Shown here in pieces: positions 1 through 6,112 of a stretch of DNA of 9,936 bases. The stretch lies in contig QIFJ01000220.1 of NCBI GenBank assembly GCA_003229755.1, positions 1-9,936 on the forward strand, in the 5' to 3' direction. The notes under the pieces are model-generated. The model did no database searches. It was not told the DNA's origin and saw only the letters and a program-made list of their open reading frames with translations. Source of the stretch: Pseudomonadota bacterium (GTDB lineage Bacteria > BMS3Abin14). The stretch's first letter is position 1; the number at the start of each line of letters is the position of its first letter. Made by a program: the position numbers and the translations under genes.

Positions 1-691
1 AATTCACCAGGTCGATCACTTCGTAGATGCTGTCTTCCTGGCCTTGGCTTCCCAGGAAAACCAGGACCTGGTCGCCCTGGGAATTAAGGAAGGCTTTCTG
101 GCCTGTCCTGGGATATATAAGGCTGCCCGCAAAGGCCGACATACTGAATCCCTCGCCGGAAAAAGCGATACTCTCCATAACACCTGTAGAGAGGTTCCCC
201 CCCAGGACGAGCACACCGCTGCTGTACAGTACCGCGGAGTGCTGGAGGCGGGTATATAACAGTGAACCGGCGTAGGAAAAGCCACCGGATTCGATAAGGT
301 TTACATCCAGGTCCAGGCTGCGGTCCTCGGGCAGGGTCACTCCCTGAAGGGTTTTCTCCATTATAACCGTCCCCCCGGTTACCGCCTGCACTGTAATAGT
401 ATATCCTCCACCTGGCGTGAAACCGCCCACTGAAGCTCTCCTGTCGCTGTAAGGCACCTCAACCGACTCATTGCTTCCGGCACCCGTTATCTGAACTCTG
501 ATGGATCCTATATATGGGGTTCCCGCAGAAGATGAAAGTACGCTCATATCAAGGCGGTTCTGCCAACCGGCGGGGAGGTTGAGACTCAGCCGGACGCTGC
601 CGTCGGATCCGGCCCCGCCGCACCCAGCCAGGGTCAGCAGGATCGCGGCTGTCAATACTGTGTACAGGAAATGGAGGACCGGTCTCACCAT
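1..691 (-). CDS. Lipoprotein with Kelch-like repeats, C-terminus beyond window
   Basis: The reading frame opens at ATG 691-689 and stays open to the window edge, so about 230 N-terminal residues are visible. A GGAGG lies just upstream. Residues 5-24 form a lipoprotein signal peptide ending in the lipobox LAGC (Cys24), with Gly at +2, which favours outer-membrane delivery in Gram-negatives. Residues about 30-135 look like a beta-rich domain. From about residue 140 there are Kelch/galactose-oxidase-type repeats: YTRLQHSAVL, then VLVLGG, and a second unit starting YPRTGQKAFL. More blades probably follow outside the window. The start overlaps the stop of the upstream PEGA gene (ATGGTGA, 7 nt), so it is the last visible gene of a four-gene operon. 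The likely role is a surface or periplasmic beta-propeller for binding; the ligand is unknown. The lipoprotein call is firm; the Kelch call rests on two visible repeats. Confidence 0.85.
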   Translation of the reverse strand, partial: MVRPVLHFLYTVLTAAILLTLAGCGGAGSDGSVRLSLNLPAGWQNRLDMSVLSSSAGTPYIGSIRVQITGAGSNESVEVPYSDRRASVGGFTPGGGYTITVQAVTGGTVIMEKTLQGVTLPEDRSLDLDVNLIESGGFSYAGSLLYTRLQHSAVLYSSGVLVLGGNLSTGVMESIAFSGEGFSMSAFAGSLIYPRTGQKAFLNSQGDQVLVFLGSQGQEDSIYEVIDLVN

Positions 692-1953
692 GCAACCTCC
701 ACCTGGCTGGTTCTTTCGCCCTGGGCTGCTCCGGCTGCAAGTGAGATCAGAATAATCCCTCCCAGCAATGTGTACCACTTCACCGGGCTGTCTCTTTTCT
801 CTGCTTCCGCAAGCCCGATCTGGAGCGGAGGCACGTTAAGGTACAGACTTTTCAGATCGGTTATTTCCTCCCGCTGAACTCTGAGGGGAAGGAGCATGGA
901 GTACAGATCCGCGGGTGAGGGCTCCGTTGCCGGCCCTGTTGGTGTAATTCTGCTGTCGAGTATTCTGCCGCCGGGCCCGATGAGCCATGTCATCAGTACA
1001 GCATCTTCTTCTGCTGTGAAAAGTATGTGCCCGACACCTGTCCGGAGAAGCAGTTCATTAAGAGATGCTGTGTCTCCGTCTTTTATCCTCCCGAGAAAAT
1101 ACTCTGCCGTATTTCCTGAGGGCCCTGATGGTTCAAGAGTGTAGTTGACAGTTAATGCTTCCCAATCCTTTGCAGAGATCCTCGTCCTGTGTGTTTCGTA
1201 TCCCTCAAAGCCAAACTCCAGAAAATGGCTGCCAGGTGTGACCTCATATCCTGAAAGGGGCGATACGCCTGCCATCTTGCCATCTATCAACACTTTTGCC
1301 CCGGATGGCCGGCCGTTGATGGAAACAGTAGAACGCGCGCCGGACAACTCCTTTTTCACCGCTTTTTCGAAGGCCCTTATGATCTGCGGTGAATATTTTT
1401 CCTCAGGCAGCCGTGCGTCTGACTTTAATCTGGCCGCCCTGGTGAACGGTTTACTGGAAGTATCATTCTCAATAGCCCTTACCGCCATCGCCTCCAGAAG
1501 CAGAAGTTCAAAAAGGAGCTCCGACTGAAGCGCAGTATCAGATACCATATCCAGAAATCTGTCAGCATCCCTTACAGATCTGAGAACATCGTCGAACCTG
1601 AAGCTGAAGTAATGGCCCCATGCCGAATCCACAAGACCGTTCACTTTCCCGCGGTATGCAAGGAATAGAGCCCTTGTAGCCTCTTTTCTGTCCGAGACCT
1701 CCTGCTTCCAGCTTTCCAGGGCTCCGGTGATAACATCATCGTCCTTCACCAGCAGAAAGGGATCGTTACCTATCATCGCCACTGTTTCACGCCAGAGATC
1801 GGACGCCAGGCTGCCTGTACCTGTTCCATATTCAAGAACGGCAATGGAATTTTCACCGGCACAGACCGACCCGGGTATAATATTTATGAAAGTGTAAATG
1901 GGGATCAGAAACGCTGAGATCAACCTAATGGACAGTGGGGCGTTTTTTCTCAC
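685..1953 (-). CDS. Secreted PEGA-domain protein with C-terminal membrane anchor
   Basis: I place the start at GTG 1953-1951 because a GGAGG (1967-1963) sits 9 nt upstream; the ATG at 1962 abuts that site directly and would be poorly placed. This gives 422 residues. Residues 5-32 are a signal peptide with a likely cleavage near VCA/GENS. Residues 36-205 are mostly helical and match no family I recognise. Residues 208-275 form a PEGA domain: GAKVLIDGK, then SPLSGYEVTPGSHFLEF and FEGYE, a beta fold common in surface and S-layer-associated proteins. Residues 276-385 are a further unrecognised region. Residues 393-410 are a hydrophobic anchor (YTLLGGIILISLAAGAA). The product is therefore probably periplasmic and held at the membrane by its C-terminus. 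It overlaps the upstream metallopeptidase gene by 29 nt and the downstream lipoprotein gene by 7 nt, implying coupled translation. Specific function unknown. Confidence 0.85.
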   Translation of the reverse strand: MRKNAPLSIRLISAFLIPIYTFINIIPGSVCAGENSIAVLEYGTGTGSLASDLWRETVAMIGNDPFLLVKDDDVITGALESWKQEVSDRKEATRALFLAYRGKVNGLVDSAWGHYFSFRFDDVLRSVRDADRFLDMVSDTALQSELLFELLLLEAMAVRAIENDTSSKPFTRAARLKSDARLPEEKYSPQIIRAFEKAVKKELSGARSTVSINGRPSGAKVLIDGKMAGVSPLSGYEVTPGSHFLEFGFEGYETHRTRISAKDWEALTVNYTLEPSGPSGNTAEYFLGRIKDGDTASLNELLLRTGVGHILFTAEEDAVLMTWLIGPGGRILDSRITPTGPATEPSPADLYSMLLPLRVQREEITDLKSLYLNVPPLQIGLAEAEKRDSPVKWYTLLGGIILISLAAGAAQGERTSQVEVAW

Positions 1954-2920
1954 TCGTATCATCCTCCACGAGATCGGATCTACTGTCCTGCTCATCCTCC
2001 AGGTCCCATTCCCTGAGAACCCTGAAACCCGCAACACGCTTGCGGACGTAGGTGAGAAGAAACAGCAGAGTTATTGCCCCCCATACAGTCGCCGAGCTGG
2101 TAATGACCGGGATCCAGGTTGCCTTGACCTTTGCGTAATCCTGAAATCCCGTCATCAATTCGGCCAATGATACGCCAAAGGCTGCAAAGACAGCCTGATC
2201 CATATTTCTTTCCCTTATAACAGATGCAACCAGCTTGCCAACGGCTTCCTGGCCGTATTTTCTCATTATGAACTGCACGAAGAGATAGCTTTGCGCATAC
2301 GCGGCTTCCGCCAGGGCCGGTTTTTCAGGAAACTTTCTTTCAAGTTGCTCAAAGGGAATGGCGCTACCGGTTATTTGCGCCCATGAAAGGTGAAGAAGTC
2401 TCGGCAGCCTCATTTCACCGGCAATATATGTGGCTACTCCCTCGCTGAGCCAGCGAGGGACTCTTCCTGGCTGCCCGAACTCAGCCTCTCCCATAACAAG
2501 GTGTACCATCTCATGCTGAAGTAAAGACCAGTACCCTCTACCCGCGGTTCCCAGTGCCCCGGGGGTCATGAGGAAAACCAGACCCAGTTGCGGATATGTC
2601 AGGGCTCCTGCCCACTCAGGTCCCGGCGTTGACGCGGGTTGAAGCCTCACGAATTCCTCCCTGCTCCCGGTCAGGACAATTACATACGGCCCCCGGGCGG
2701 GAAGCCGGAGAACTTTCTCGACTTCCGCCAGGAAGATCACGGATTTGGACAGAACCTGCCTGGCGAATGATTCGGCTGGCTCATGGTACCTGATCTTCAA
2801 CGGCGGTTTTTCCAACATCAGCCAGCGCGAATCCGCTGTTTTTCCAACCGGGACGAAGATCGCCATCAGGATCATTGCGGACAGGAGAGATACACATACC
2901 GGCAATCCGGGCCGCTTCAA
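1925..2920 (-). CDS. Membrane-anchored zinc metallopeptidase, peptidase MA (gluzincin) type
   Basis: This is a 331-residue protein starting at TTG 2920, preceded by GAGAGG with a 7-nt spacer. Residues 8-29 form a signal peptide or N-terminal anchor. The zinc motif HEMVH is at 136-140 (His136, Glu137, His140), and WLSEGVATY at 157-165 supplies the likely third ligand Glu160. This spacing is that of the gluzincin peptidase MA-like family. A C-terminal membrane segment covers about 270-291 and is followed by a charged tail rich in Asp, Glu and Lys. The catalytic domain is predicted to face the periplasm. The start overlaps the DUF167 stop by 4 nt (TTGA), and the end overlaps the PEGA gene by 29 nt. 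All residues expected for activity are visible. Substrates are unknown; the PEGA protein and lipoprotein encoded next door are candidates by context only. Confidence 0.88.
   Translation of the reverse strand: MKRPGLPVCVSLLSAMILMAIFVPVGKTADSRWLMLEKPPLKIRYHEPAESFARQVLSKSVIFLAEVEKVLRLPARGPYVIVLTGSREEFVRLQPASTPGPEWAGALTYPQLGLVFLMTPGALGTAGRGYWSLLQHEMVHLVMGEAEFGQPGRVPRWLSEGVATYIAGEMRLPRLLHLSWAQITGSAIPFEQLERKFPEKPALAEAAYAQSYLFVQFIMRKYGQEAVGKLVASVIRERNMDQAVFAAFGVSLAELMTGFQDYAKVKATWIPVITSSATVWGAITLLFLLTYVRKRVAGFRVLREWDLEDEQDSRSDLVEDDTSEKKRPTVH
1963..1967 (-). promoter_or_regulatory. Ribosome binding site deciding the PEGA gene start
   Basis: GGAGG on the minus strand lies 9 nt before GTG 1953. It lies inside the end of the metallopeptidase gene and is immediately next to ATG 1962, so the GTG is the better start. 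Confidence 0.6.
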
Positions 2921-3189
2921 TGAAAAACCTCTCTCAGATGGTCCCGGGTGATCCCGTCAATTTCCACGATCTTCGAACGCGACCTTAGTCCTGCCACTAT
3001 TTTCAGCTTGCCTCTTGCAATACCAAGTTTTTTCGAAAGAAGCTTTAAAAGATCTTTATTCGCAGCACCATTTACAGGAGGAGACGTCAGCCTGACCACA
3101 AGCACATTGTTCTCCCATCCCTCCACTCTGTTTACAGAAGCGCGAGGTTTGACATGAACCGTTATTCTTATACTGTTTTTCTCTTTCAT
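2917..3189 (-). CDS. yggU: DUF167 / YggU family protein
   Basis: This 90-residue protein is full length for the DUF167 family. Recognisable blocks are VHVKPRASVNRV (11-22), VVRLTSPPVNGAANKDL (31-47), KKLGIARGKLKIVAG (53-67) and SRSKIVEIDG (70-79). The family is a small, widespread cytosolic fold of unknown biochemical role. In many proteobacteria it lies in the yggS-proC-yggT cluster, as here. ATG 3189 is the only usable start: an in-frame TAG lies three codons upstream, and no clear Shine-Dalgarno sequence is present. It is the first gene of an operon with the metallopeptidase, PEGA and lipoprotein genes, with a predicted promoter at 3246-3274. The link between this cytosolic protein and three envelope genes is unexplained. 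Confidence 0.92.
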   Translation of the reverse strand: MKEKNSIRITVHVKPRASVNRVEGWENNVLVVRLTSPPVNGAANKDLLKLLSKKLGIARGKLKIVAGLRSRSKIVEIDGITRDHLREVFH

Positions 3190-3245
3190 CAGCCGTGGCT
3201 ATTTGAATTGTCAGGTAACTGTTACTCCCCCCGTAAAGTCCTTTG

Positions 3246-3274
3246 AATTTATTTGGATGGAGGTTCTTAGTCAA
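3246..3274 (-). promoter_or_regulatory. Predicted sigma-70 promoter of the DUF167-envelope operon
   Basis: On the minus strand TTGACT (3274-3269) and TAAATT (3251-3246) are separated by exactly 17 nt. Transcription would begin near 3239, about 50 nt before the DUF167 ATG. The site lies just after the terminator of the preceding yggT-divIVA unit, which supports an independent transcription start. The short leader carries GGGGGGAG (3232-3225) and the near-palindrome GTAAC-T-GTTAC (3215-3225). Confidence 0.6.
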
Positions 3275-3319
3275 GATATTAGTTAATAAACAGGCTCTGG
3301 GCTCTTAGGATTGTAATAC

Positions 3320-3346
3320 AAAAACGGCCACGCTCTGCGTGACCGT
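3320..3346 (-). terminator. Rho-independent terminator after divIVA
   Basis: Read on the minus strand, ACGGTCACGC, loop AGA, GCGTGGCCGT forms a 10-bp stem with one G-U pair and is followed at once by a run of T. It lies about 80 nt downstream of the divIVA stop and before the next promoter, so it closes the yggT-divIVA transcript. Confidence 0.8.
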
Positions 3347-3382
3347 CATGGCTTTCATTGTTCAATGTCCGTGATGTTATTA

Positions 3383-3410
3383 ACCTGGAACGTGGAACCT
3401 GGAACGTGGA
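3383..3410. repeat. Perfect tandem 14-bp repeat
   Basis: Two exact adjacent copies of acctggaacgtgga (3383-3396 and 3397-3410), with the start of a third at 3411. They sit between the divIVA stop and its terminator. A small hairpin, GTCCTC-ATAC-GAGGAC (3414-3429), follows and touches the divIVA stop codon. Confidence 0.85.
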
Positions 3411-3428
3411 ACTGTCCTCATACGAGGA

Positions 3429-3938
3429 CTACTCTTTATCCTTACTCACCAGATATTTTATGTTGTCGGTTCTCGCCAGCTCTTCATCAATGGCCTCTGT
3501 GCTGATTTTCAGGATCTTCAGGTGACTTTCCGCGGCTGACTGGATCTGGGTTTCGAACTGAACGCGGAGCCGCTTGAGCTCAATTATCTGATCGCTGATG
3601 CTCGCGACTTTCCTGTGAGAATCTTCGATCATTTTTTCCGCTTTAAGTTCCGCCTCGGACAGGATCATCTCTGCTTCCTTCCTAGCGTTAGCCTTCATGT
3701 CCTCGGTAACCTTTTGCGCGGTCATCATCGTTTCTTTGAGGGTCTGCTCTCGCTGTTTGAGTTCCTCGAACTGGTTTGTGAGCCTTGCGAGTTTCTCCTT
3801 CAGCTTGCCGTTCTCACGGACAAGCTCCTCGAACTCGTTGGCCACCTGCTCCAGGAAGATCTCGACTTCACGCGGGTCAAAACCTTTTATCCTGACCCTG
3901 AACTGCTGGCTCTGGATATCCAGGGGTGATAGTCGCAT
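3429..3938 (-). CDS. divIVA: DivIVA-like polar/septal scaffold protein
   Basis: A 169-residue protein with the DivIVA N-terminal domain followed by a long coiled coil. The block SPLDIQSQQFRVRIKGFDPREVEIFLEQV (4-32) aligns with the membrane-binding region of Bacillus subtilis DivIVA. The Phe17-Arg18 pair that inserts into the membrane there corresponds here to Ile17-Lys18, so the hydrophobic-plus-basic character is kept. Residues about 33-135 are heptad-rich and charged (EELVRENGKLKEKLARL and following). The start has a good ribosome binding site (AAGGGGG about 6 nt upstream). It is transcribed with yggT, 109 nt upstream, and ends at a clear terminator. DivIVA proteins recognise curved membrane and recruit growth or division factors. 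In Gram-negative bacteria outside Bacillota and Actinomycetota its role is little studied, so polar scaffolding is inferred from the family. Confidence 0.9.
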   Translation of the reverse strand: MRLSPLDIQSQQFRVRIKGFDPREVEIFLEQVANEFEELVRENGKLKEKLARLTNQFEELKQREQTLKETMMTAQKVTEDMKANARKEAEMILSEAELKAEKMIEDSHRKVASISDQIIELKRLRVQFETQIQSAAESHLKILKISTEAIDEELARTDNIKYLVSKDKE

Positions 3939-4047
3939 TTTGTTCCCCCTTTCTGCATGGTCTGCCTGCCCGGCAGTCCATCAATTTCTATTCAAGTCCC
4001 CGCGGGGACGGATTTCACTCAGACCGCAAACTAACGGTGAATGATTT
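3939..4047. other. yggT-divIVA spacer with small palindromes
   Basis: This 109-bp non-coding spacer holds the perfect 14-bp palindrome GTCCCCGCGGGGAC (3996-4009) and a short hairpin CTGCC-TGCCC-GGCAG (3962-3976). Neither has a T-run, so I do not call a terminator; they could affect mRNA processing between the two genes. Confidence 0.5.
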
Positions 4048-4347
4048 TCACCTCATGGAAGCCCCGATGCCGTGCAGGGTCTGGACGAGAAAGACCCTCA
4101 GGAAAATAATGATCAGGATAGCTATGACCGGGGAAATATCCATCATCCCGAAGCTGGCGGGAATGAATTTTCTTATGTAACGGAGCACCGGTTCGGTAAC
4201 CCTGATCAAAAACTGATACAGCGAGTTGTACGGATCGGGTGAAAACCACGAAATGATAGCTCTGAAAAAGATGAGTATCATGTAGATGTTCAGGACGATA
4301 TCGATGACTGTGGCCAGAGCCGAGATGAAGTTTCCTACCGCGAACAT
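4048..4347 (-). CDS. yggT: YggT family integral membrane protein
   Basis: A 99-residue YggT protein. I start it at ATG 4347 because GGAGG (4359-4355) lies 7 nt upstream; an in-frame TTG two codons earlier lies only 1 nt after that site. Two membrane segments are visible, about 8-34 and 68-90. The conserved family core lies between and within them: RAIISWFSPDP (29-39), TEPVLRYIRKFIP (51-63) and GMMDISPVIA (67-76). YggT proteins sit in the inner membrane, and their molecular role is not settled; links to osmotic or ion stress and to cell division have been proposed. It is the first gene of a two-gene unit with divIVA, with a strong promoter upstream. In relatives it normally follows proC on the same strand, but here proC faces away. 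Confidence 0.92.
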   Translation of the reverse strand: MFAVGNFISALATVIDIVLNIYMILIFFRAIISWFSPDPYNSLYQFLIRVTEPVLRYIRKFIPASFGMMDISPVIAILIIIFLRVFLVQTLHGIGASMR

Positions 4348-4354
4348 GTACAAA

Positions 4355-4359
4355 CCTCC
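4355..4359 (-). promoter_or_regulatory. Ribosome binding site deciding the yggT start
   Basis: GGAGG on the minus strand is 7 nt before ATG 4347, an ideal spacing, and 1 nt before the alternative TTG 4353. This shortens the protein to 99 residues. Confidence 0.75.
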
Positions 4360-4384
4360 AGTAATTGTTCAGCTAACGGCCATA

Positions 4385-4413
4385 AGTATAGGTGTGATAG
4401 GGATAATTGTCAA
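4385..4413 (-). promoter_or_regulatory. Strong sigma-70 promoter for yggT-divIVA
   Basis: On the minus strand a consensus -35 TTGACA (4413-4408), a 17-nt spacer and -10 TATACT (4390-4385) predict a start near 4378 and a leader of about 30 nt before yggT. It is the best promoter in the window. Its -35 box lies 6 bp from the edge of the inverted repeat at 4420-4500. Confidence 0.8.
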
Positions 4414-4419
4414 TCAGGT

Positions 4420-4500
4420 TGGGGTCAGGTCCTGCCTTCTTACCTTTGTACAATTTACAACCGATTTTCCAAAAAGGTAAGAAGGCAGGACCTGACCCCA
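4420..4500. repeat. 81-bp element with perfect 28-bp inverted arms (REP/MITE-like)
   Basis: Positions 4420-4447 and 4473-4500 are exact reverse complements (28 of 28), separated by a 25-nt loop. The outer ends read TGGGGTCAGG and CCTGACCCCA. There is no open reading frame in it. From memory, similar GGGGTCAGG-type palindromes occur as dispersed elements near small REP-associated (Y1/IS200-like) transposases in deltaproteobacterial genomes; that link is not shown here. The stem could also act as a barrier between the divergent yggT and proC transcripts. Neither side has a convincing T-run, so I do not call a terminator. Confidence 0.85.
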
Positions 4501-4522
4501 GCAATCTTCCCAATTTCTGAAT

Positions 4523-4551
4523 TTGACGAATAACCGTACGGAATATACATT
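4523..4551 (+). promoter_or_regulatory. Predicted sigma-70 promoter for proC
   Basis: TTGACG (4523-4528), a 17-nt spacer and TACATT (4546-4551) predict a start near 4558, just ahead of proC. It is weaker than the divergent yggT promoter and lies immediately outside the inverted-repeat element. Confidence 0.5.
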
Positions 4552-4571
4552 AGGCCTCAGGAAAAAAACCA

Positions 4572-5405
4572 ATGAGCAGAAAGGGGTTGCCAGTGAACTA
4601 CAGAGATTCAATAGGATTCGTAGGCGGGGGGAATATGGCCGAAGCCCTCCTTGCGGGAATAATACGCAGCAATATACTAGAGGCAGGAAAGGTCCTGATA
4701 TCGGAACCCAGACAAGAGCGCCGCAACCTTCTGAGGCTTCATTATGGACCTATGATCACAGACGATAACAGGGAGGTAGCGCAGAAGGCCGGAACTGTCA
4801 TCATCGCCGTAAAGCCCCAGGACATGATGGATGTGCTCGATAACTTTAGAGGAGCGATATCAGATCGGCAGTTGGTCGTATCAATTGCTGCTGGAGTTAC
4901 TCTTGAGTTTCTTGAAAAACACCTGCAGGCAACGCCTGTAATAAGGGCTATGCCCAACACACCGGCCCTGCTGGAAGTGGGTGCCACGGTTATCAGTCCC
5001 GGGAAGGGGGCTGATAACGAGATGCTGGCCTGGACCCGGACCATATTCGAGTCGTTGGGTCTTTGCCTCATATTGCCGGAAGAACACATGGATGCCGTCA
5101 CCGGCCTGTCCGGAAGCGGTCCGGCCTATATCTTCACTGCCGCAAAAGCTCTGGCCGAGGGAGGGCTCAGGATGGGACTTCCGGAAAAGGAGGCTCTCCA
5201 ACTGGCATTGCAGACGGTTTACGGCGCGGCAAGGATGCTCTCGGAGACAAACAGATCATCTGAAGAGCTGATAGACATGGTTGCCTCCCCCGGCGGTACA
5301 ACAATCGCCGGCCTGAAGGCACTTGATGAGGGAGGTTTCTCGGAGACTCTTATAAAAGCTGTTGAGGCTGCGACTCGCAGGTCAGCTGAGTTAGGGAAAA
5401 AGTAA
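4572..5405 (+). CDS. proC: Pyrroline-5-carboxylate reductase
   Basis: ProC reduces 1-pyrroline-5-carboxylate to L-proline with NAD(P)H, the last step of proline synthesis in the cytosol. With ATG 4572 the protein is 277 residues, normal for the family. The dinucleotide-binding loop IGFVGGGNMA is at 14-23, AVKPQ at 79-83, RAMPNTPALL at 125-134, GLSGSGPAYIF at 178-188, and the family signature VASPGGTTIAGL at 237-248. The gene is intact. A GTG at 4593, with AAGGGG 6 nt before it, is an alternative start that would remove seven residues and still keep the Rossmann fold; ATG has only a weak AGGA upstream. It stands alone on the plus strand with its own predicted promoter. It is divergent from yggT and convergent with the YcxB-like gene, although related clusters usually keep yggS, proC and yggT in one direction. 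Confidence 0.96.
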   Translation: MSRKGLPVNYRDSIGFVGGGNMAEALLAGIIRSNILEAGKVLISEPRQERRNLLRLHYGPMITDDNREVAQKAGTVIIAVKPQDMMDVLDNFRGAISDRQLVVSIAAGVTLEFLEKHLQATPVIRAMPNTPALLEVGATVISPGKGADNEMLAWTRTIFESLGLCLILPEEHMDAVTGLSGSGPAYIFTAAKALAEGGLRMGLPEKEALQLALQTVYGAARMLSETNRSSEELIDMVASPGGTTIAGLKALDEGGFSETLIKAVEAATRRSAELGKK

Positions 5406-5611
5406 GAATATGAACCGGGGAAACGGTGTTTACTCCCCTCCCTCTTGTCAGGTCGTAGCTTTAGCGAAGACTGATGATGGGAGGGGACAAAGGGGAGGGT
5501 GGTAGGATATCCCCCTCTCCTCGGTCCTCTCCCACCAGGGGAGAGGATGAATGCGGTTATTGTAGTACTTTTTTAACCTATAGCCTACCGCCGATAGCCT
5601 ATAGCCTAGGT
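5406..5611. repeat. Convergent intergenic region filled with short repeats
   Basis: This 206-bp gap lies between the convergent proC and YcxB-like genes and has no credible gene. It holds a CCTCTCCC hairpin repeat (5526-5546) and a run of atagccta units at 5580, 5594 and 5601. These units lie inside a segment that begins aacct (5575) and ends aggtt (5612), so its ends are inverted. Just after the proC stop, ACCG-GGGAAA-CGGT (5414-5427) could form a weak hairpin followed by GTTTACT, but it is too poor to call a terminator. Confidence 0.6.
5526..5546. repeat. CCTCTCCC/GGGAGAGG hairpin repeat, copy 1
   Basis: Eight-base arms cctctccc (5526-5533) and gggagagg (5539-5546) are perfectly complementary around a 5-nt loop. 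The surrounding bases match copy 2 at 8421-8441 when that copy is read on the opposite strand: both have a further CCCTCTCCT just upstream and a similar A/T-rich stretch after the hairpin. Confidence 0.8.
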
Positions 5612-6112
5612 TCACTCGCCACGCATCCAATTCTTTAGTTCCTTATACTGCCCTGGCTTTTCAAAGCTCCTTTCGATGAAGATCAGGCTGGTTCCGTCAT
5701 CCCTCTTCAATACCAGGTAGCCTTTCCCCTCGGTTACATCACTGAACCCCGGCTTTGGGAATACCTCTCTGGAATTCTCACTCTCCACAACCAGTTCGTC
5801 CGGGAAAAGGGCAAGCTGTTGGGGAACCAGAAAGCTTTCGTTACTTCCCAGATACACATGGAGAAGGTAGAGGAATCGGGACAGGCCCAGGAAAAGCGCG
5901 GCAACACCAGCACCCCAGACCAGTCCCTTGAGGTAATTACCGTCGGCCGCGTGACCAATGAACAGGAAGCCTGCGATAAAGTAGGGGGCCATTTTGCGGA
6001 AGGAGCGCTGTGCGGCTGTCAACCGAACGATCATGTGAAGGTCCTTCCTGTCGATCTGGAATTTCAAGATCGCCTCAGCCTCTGCTGACCTATCGCTGCC
6101 GGGACTAGCCAT
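5612..6112 (-). CDS. YcxB-like membrane protein
   Basis: A 166-residue protein with two membrane segments (about 41-55 and 61-86) and a soluble C-terminal half. The layout of an N-terminal ILKFQIDRKDL strand, a membrane hairpin, then a beta-rich tail ending in TSLIFIERSFEKPGQYKELKNW (141-162) resembles the YcxB-like family (a PH-like fold whose end is usually IPKRAF-like). Function is unknown. ATG 6112 overlaps the yggS stop by 8 nt (ATGGCTAG), so it is probably translated with yggS. The ribosome binding site is weak, as expected for a coupled start. It takes the place after yggS where proC is usually found. The family call comes from pattern only; membrane topology is more certain. Confidence 0.75.
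   Translation of the reverse strand: MASPGSDRSAEAEAILKFQIDRKDLHMIVRLTAAQRSFRKMAPYFIAGFLFIGHAADGNYLKGLVWGAGVAALFLGLSRFLYLLHVYLGSNESFLVPQQLALFPDELVVESENSREVFPKPGFSDVTEGKGYLVLKRDDGTSLIFIERSFEKPGQYKELKNWMRGE

Noticed and set aside
3056..3274. A 72-residue Cys-rich minus-strand frame that begins upstream of DUF167
   Set aside because: It is out of frame over most of the clear DUF167 gene, matches no family I know, and its cysteines come from the codons of that gene read in another frame.
3383..3429. Tandem repeats considered as a CRISPR array
   Set aside because: The 14-bp units are directly adjacent with no spacers, and there are only two; none of the other repeats in the window has regular spacers, and no cas gene is present.
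4414..4611. Small open frames across the 28-bp inverted repeat
   Set aside because: They arise from the palindrome, have no good ribosome binding site on the relevant strand, and resemble no known protein.
5414..5434. Possible terminator after proC
   Set aside because: The stem is only 4 bp around a 6-nt loop and the following sequence has just three T in a row.
5448..5630. A 60-residue minus-strand frame with a repeated YRL peptide
   Set aside because: The peptide repeat is simply the atagccta DNA repeat translated; the region is a repeat-filled gap between convergent genes.
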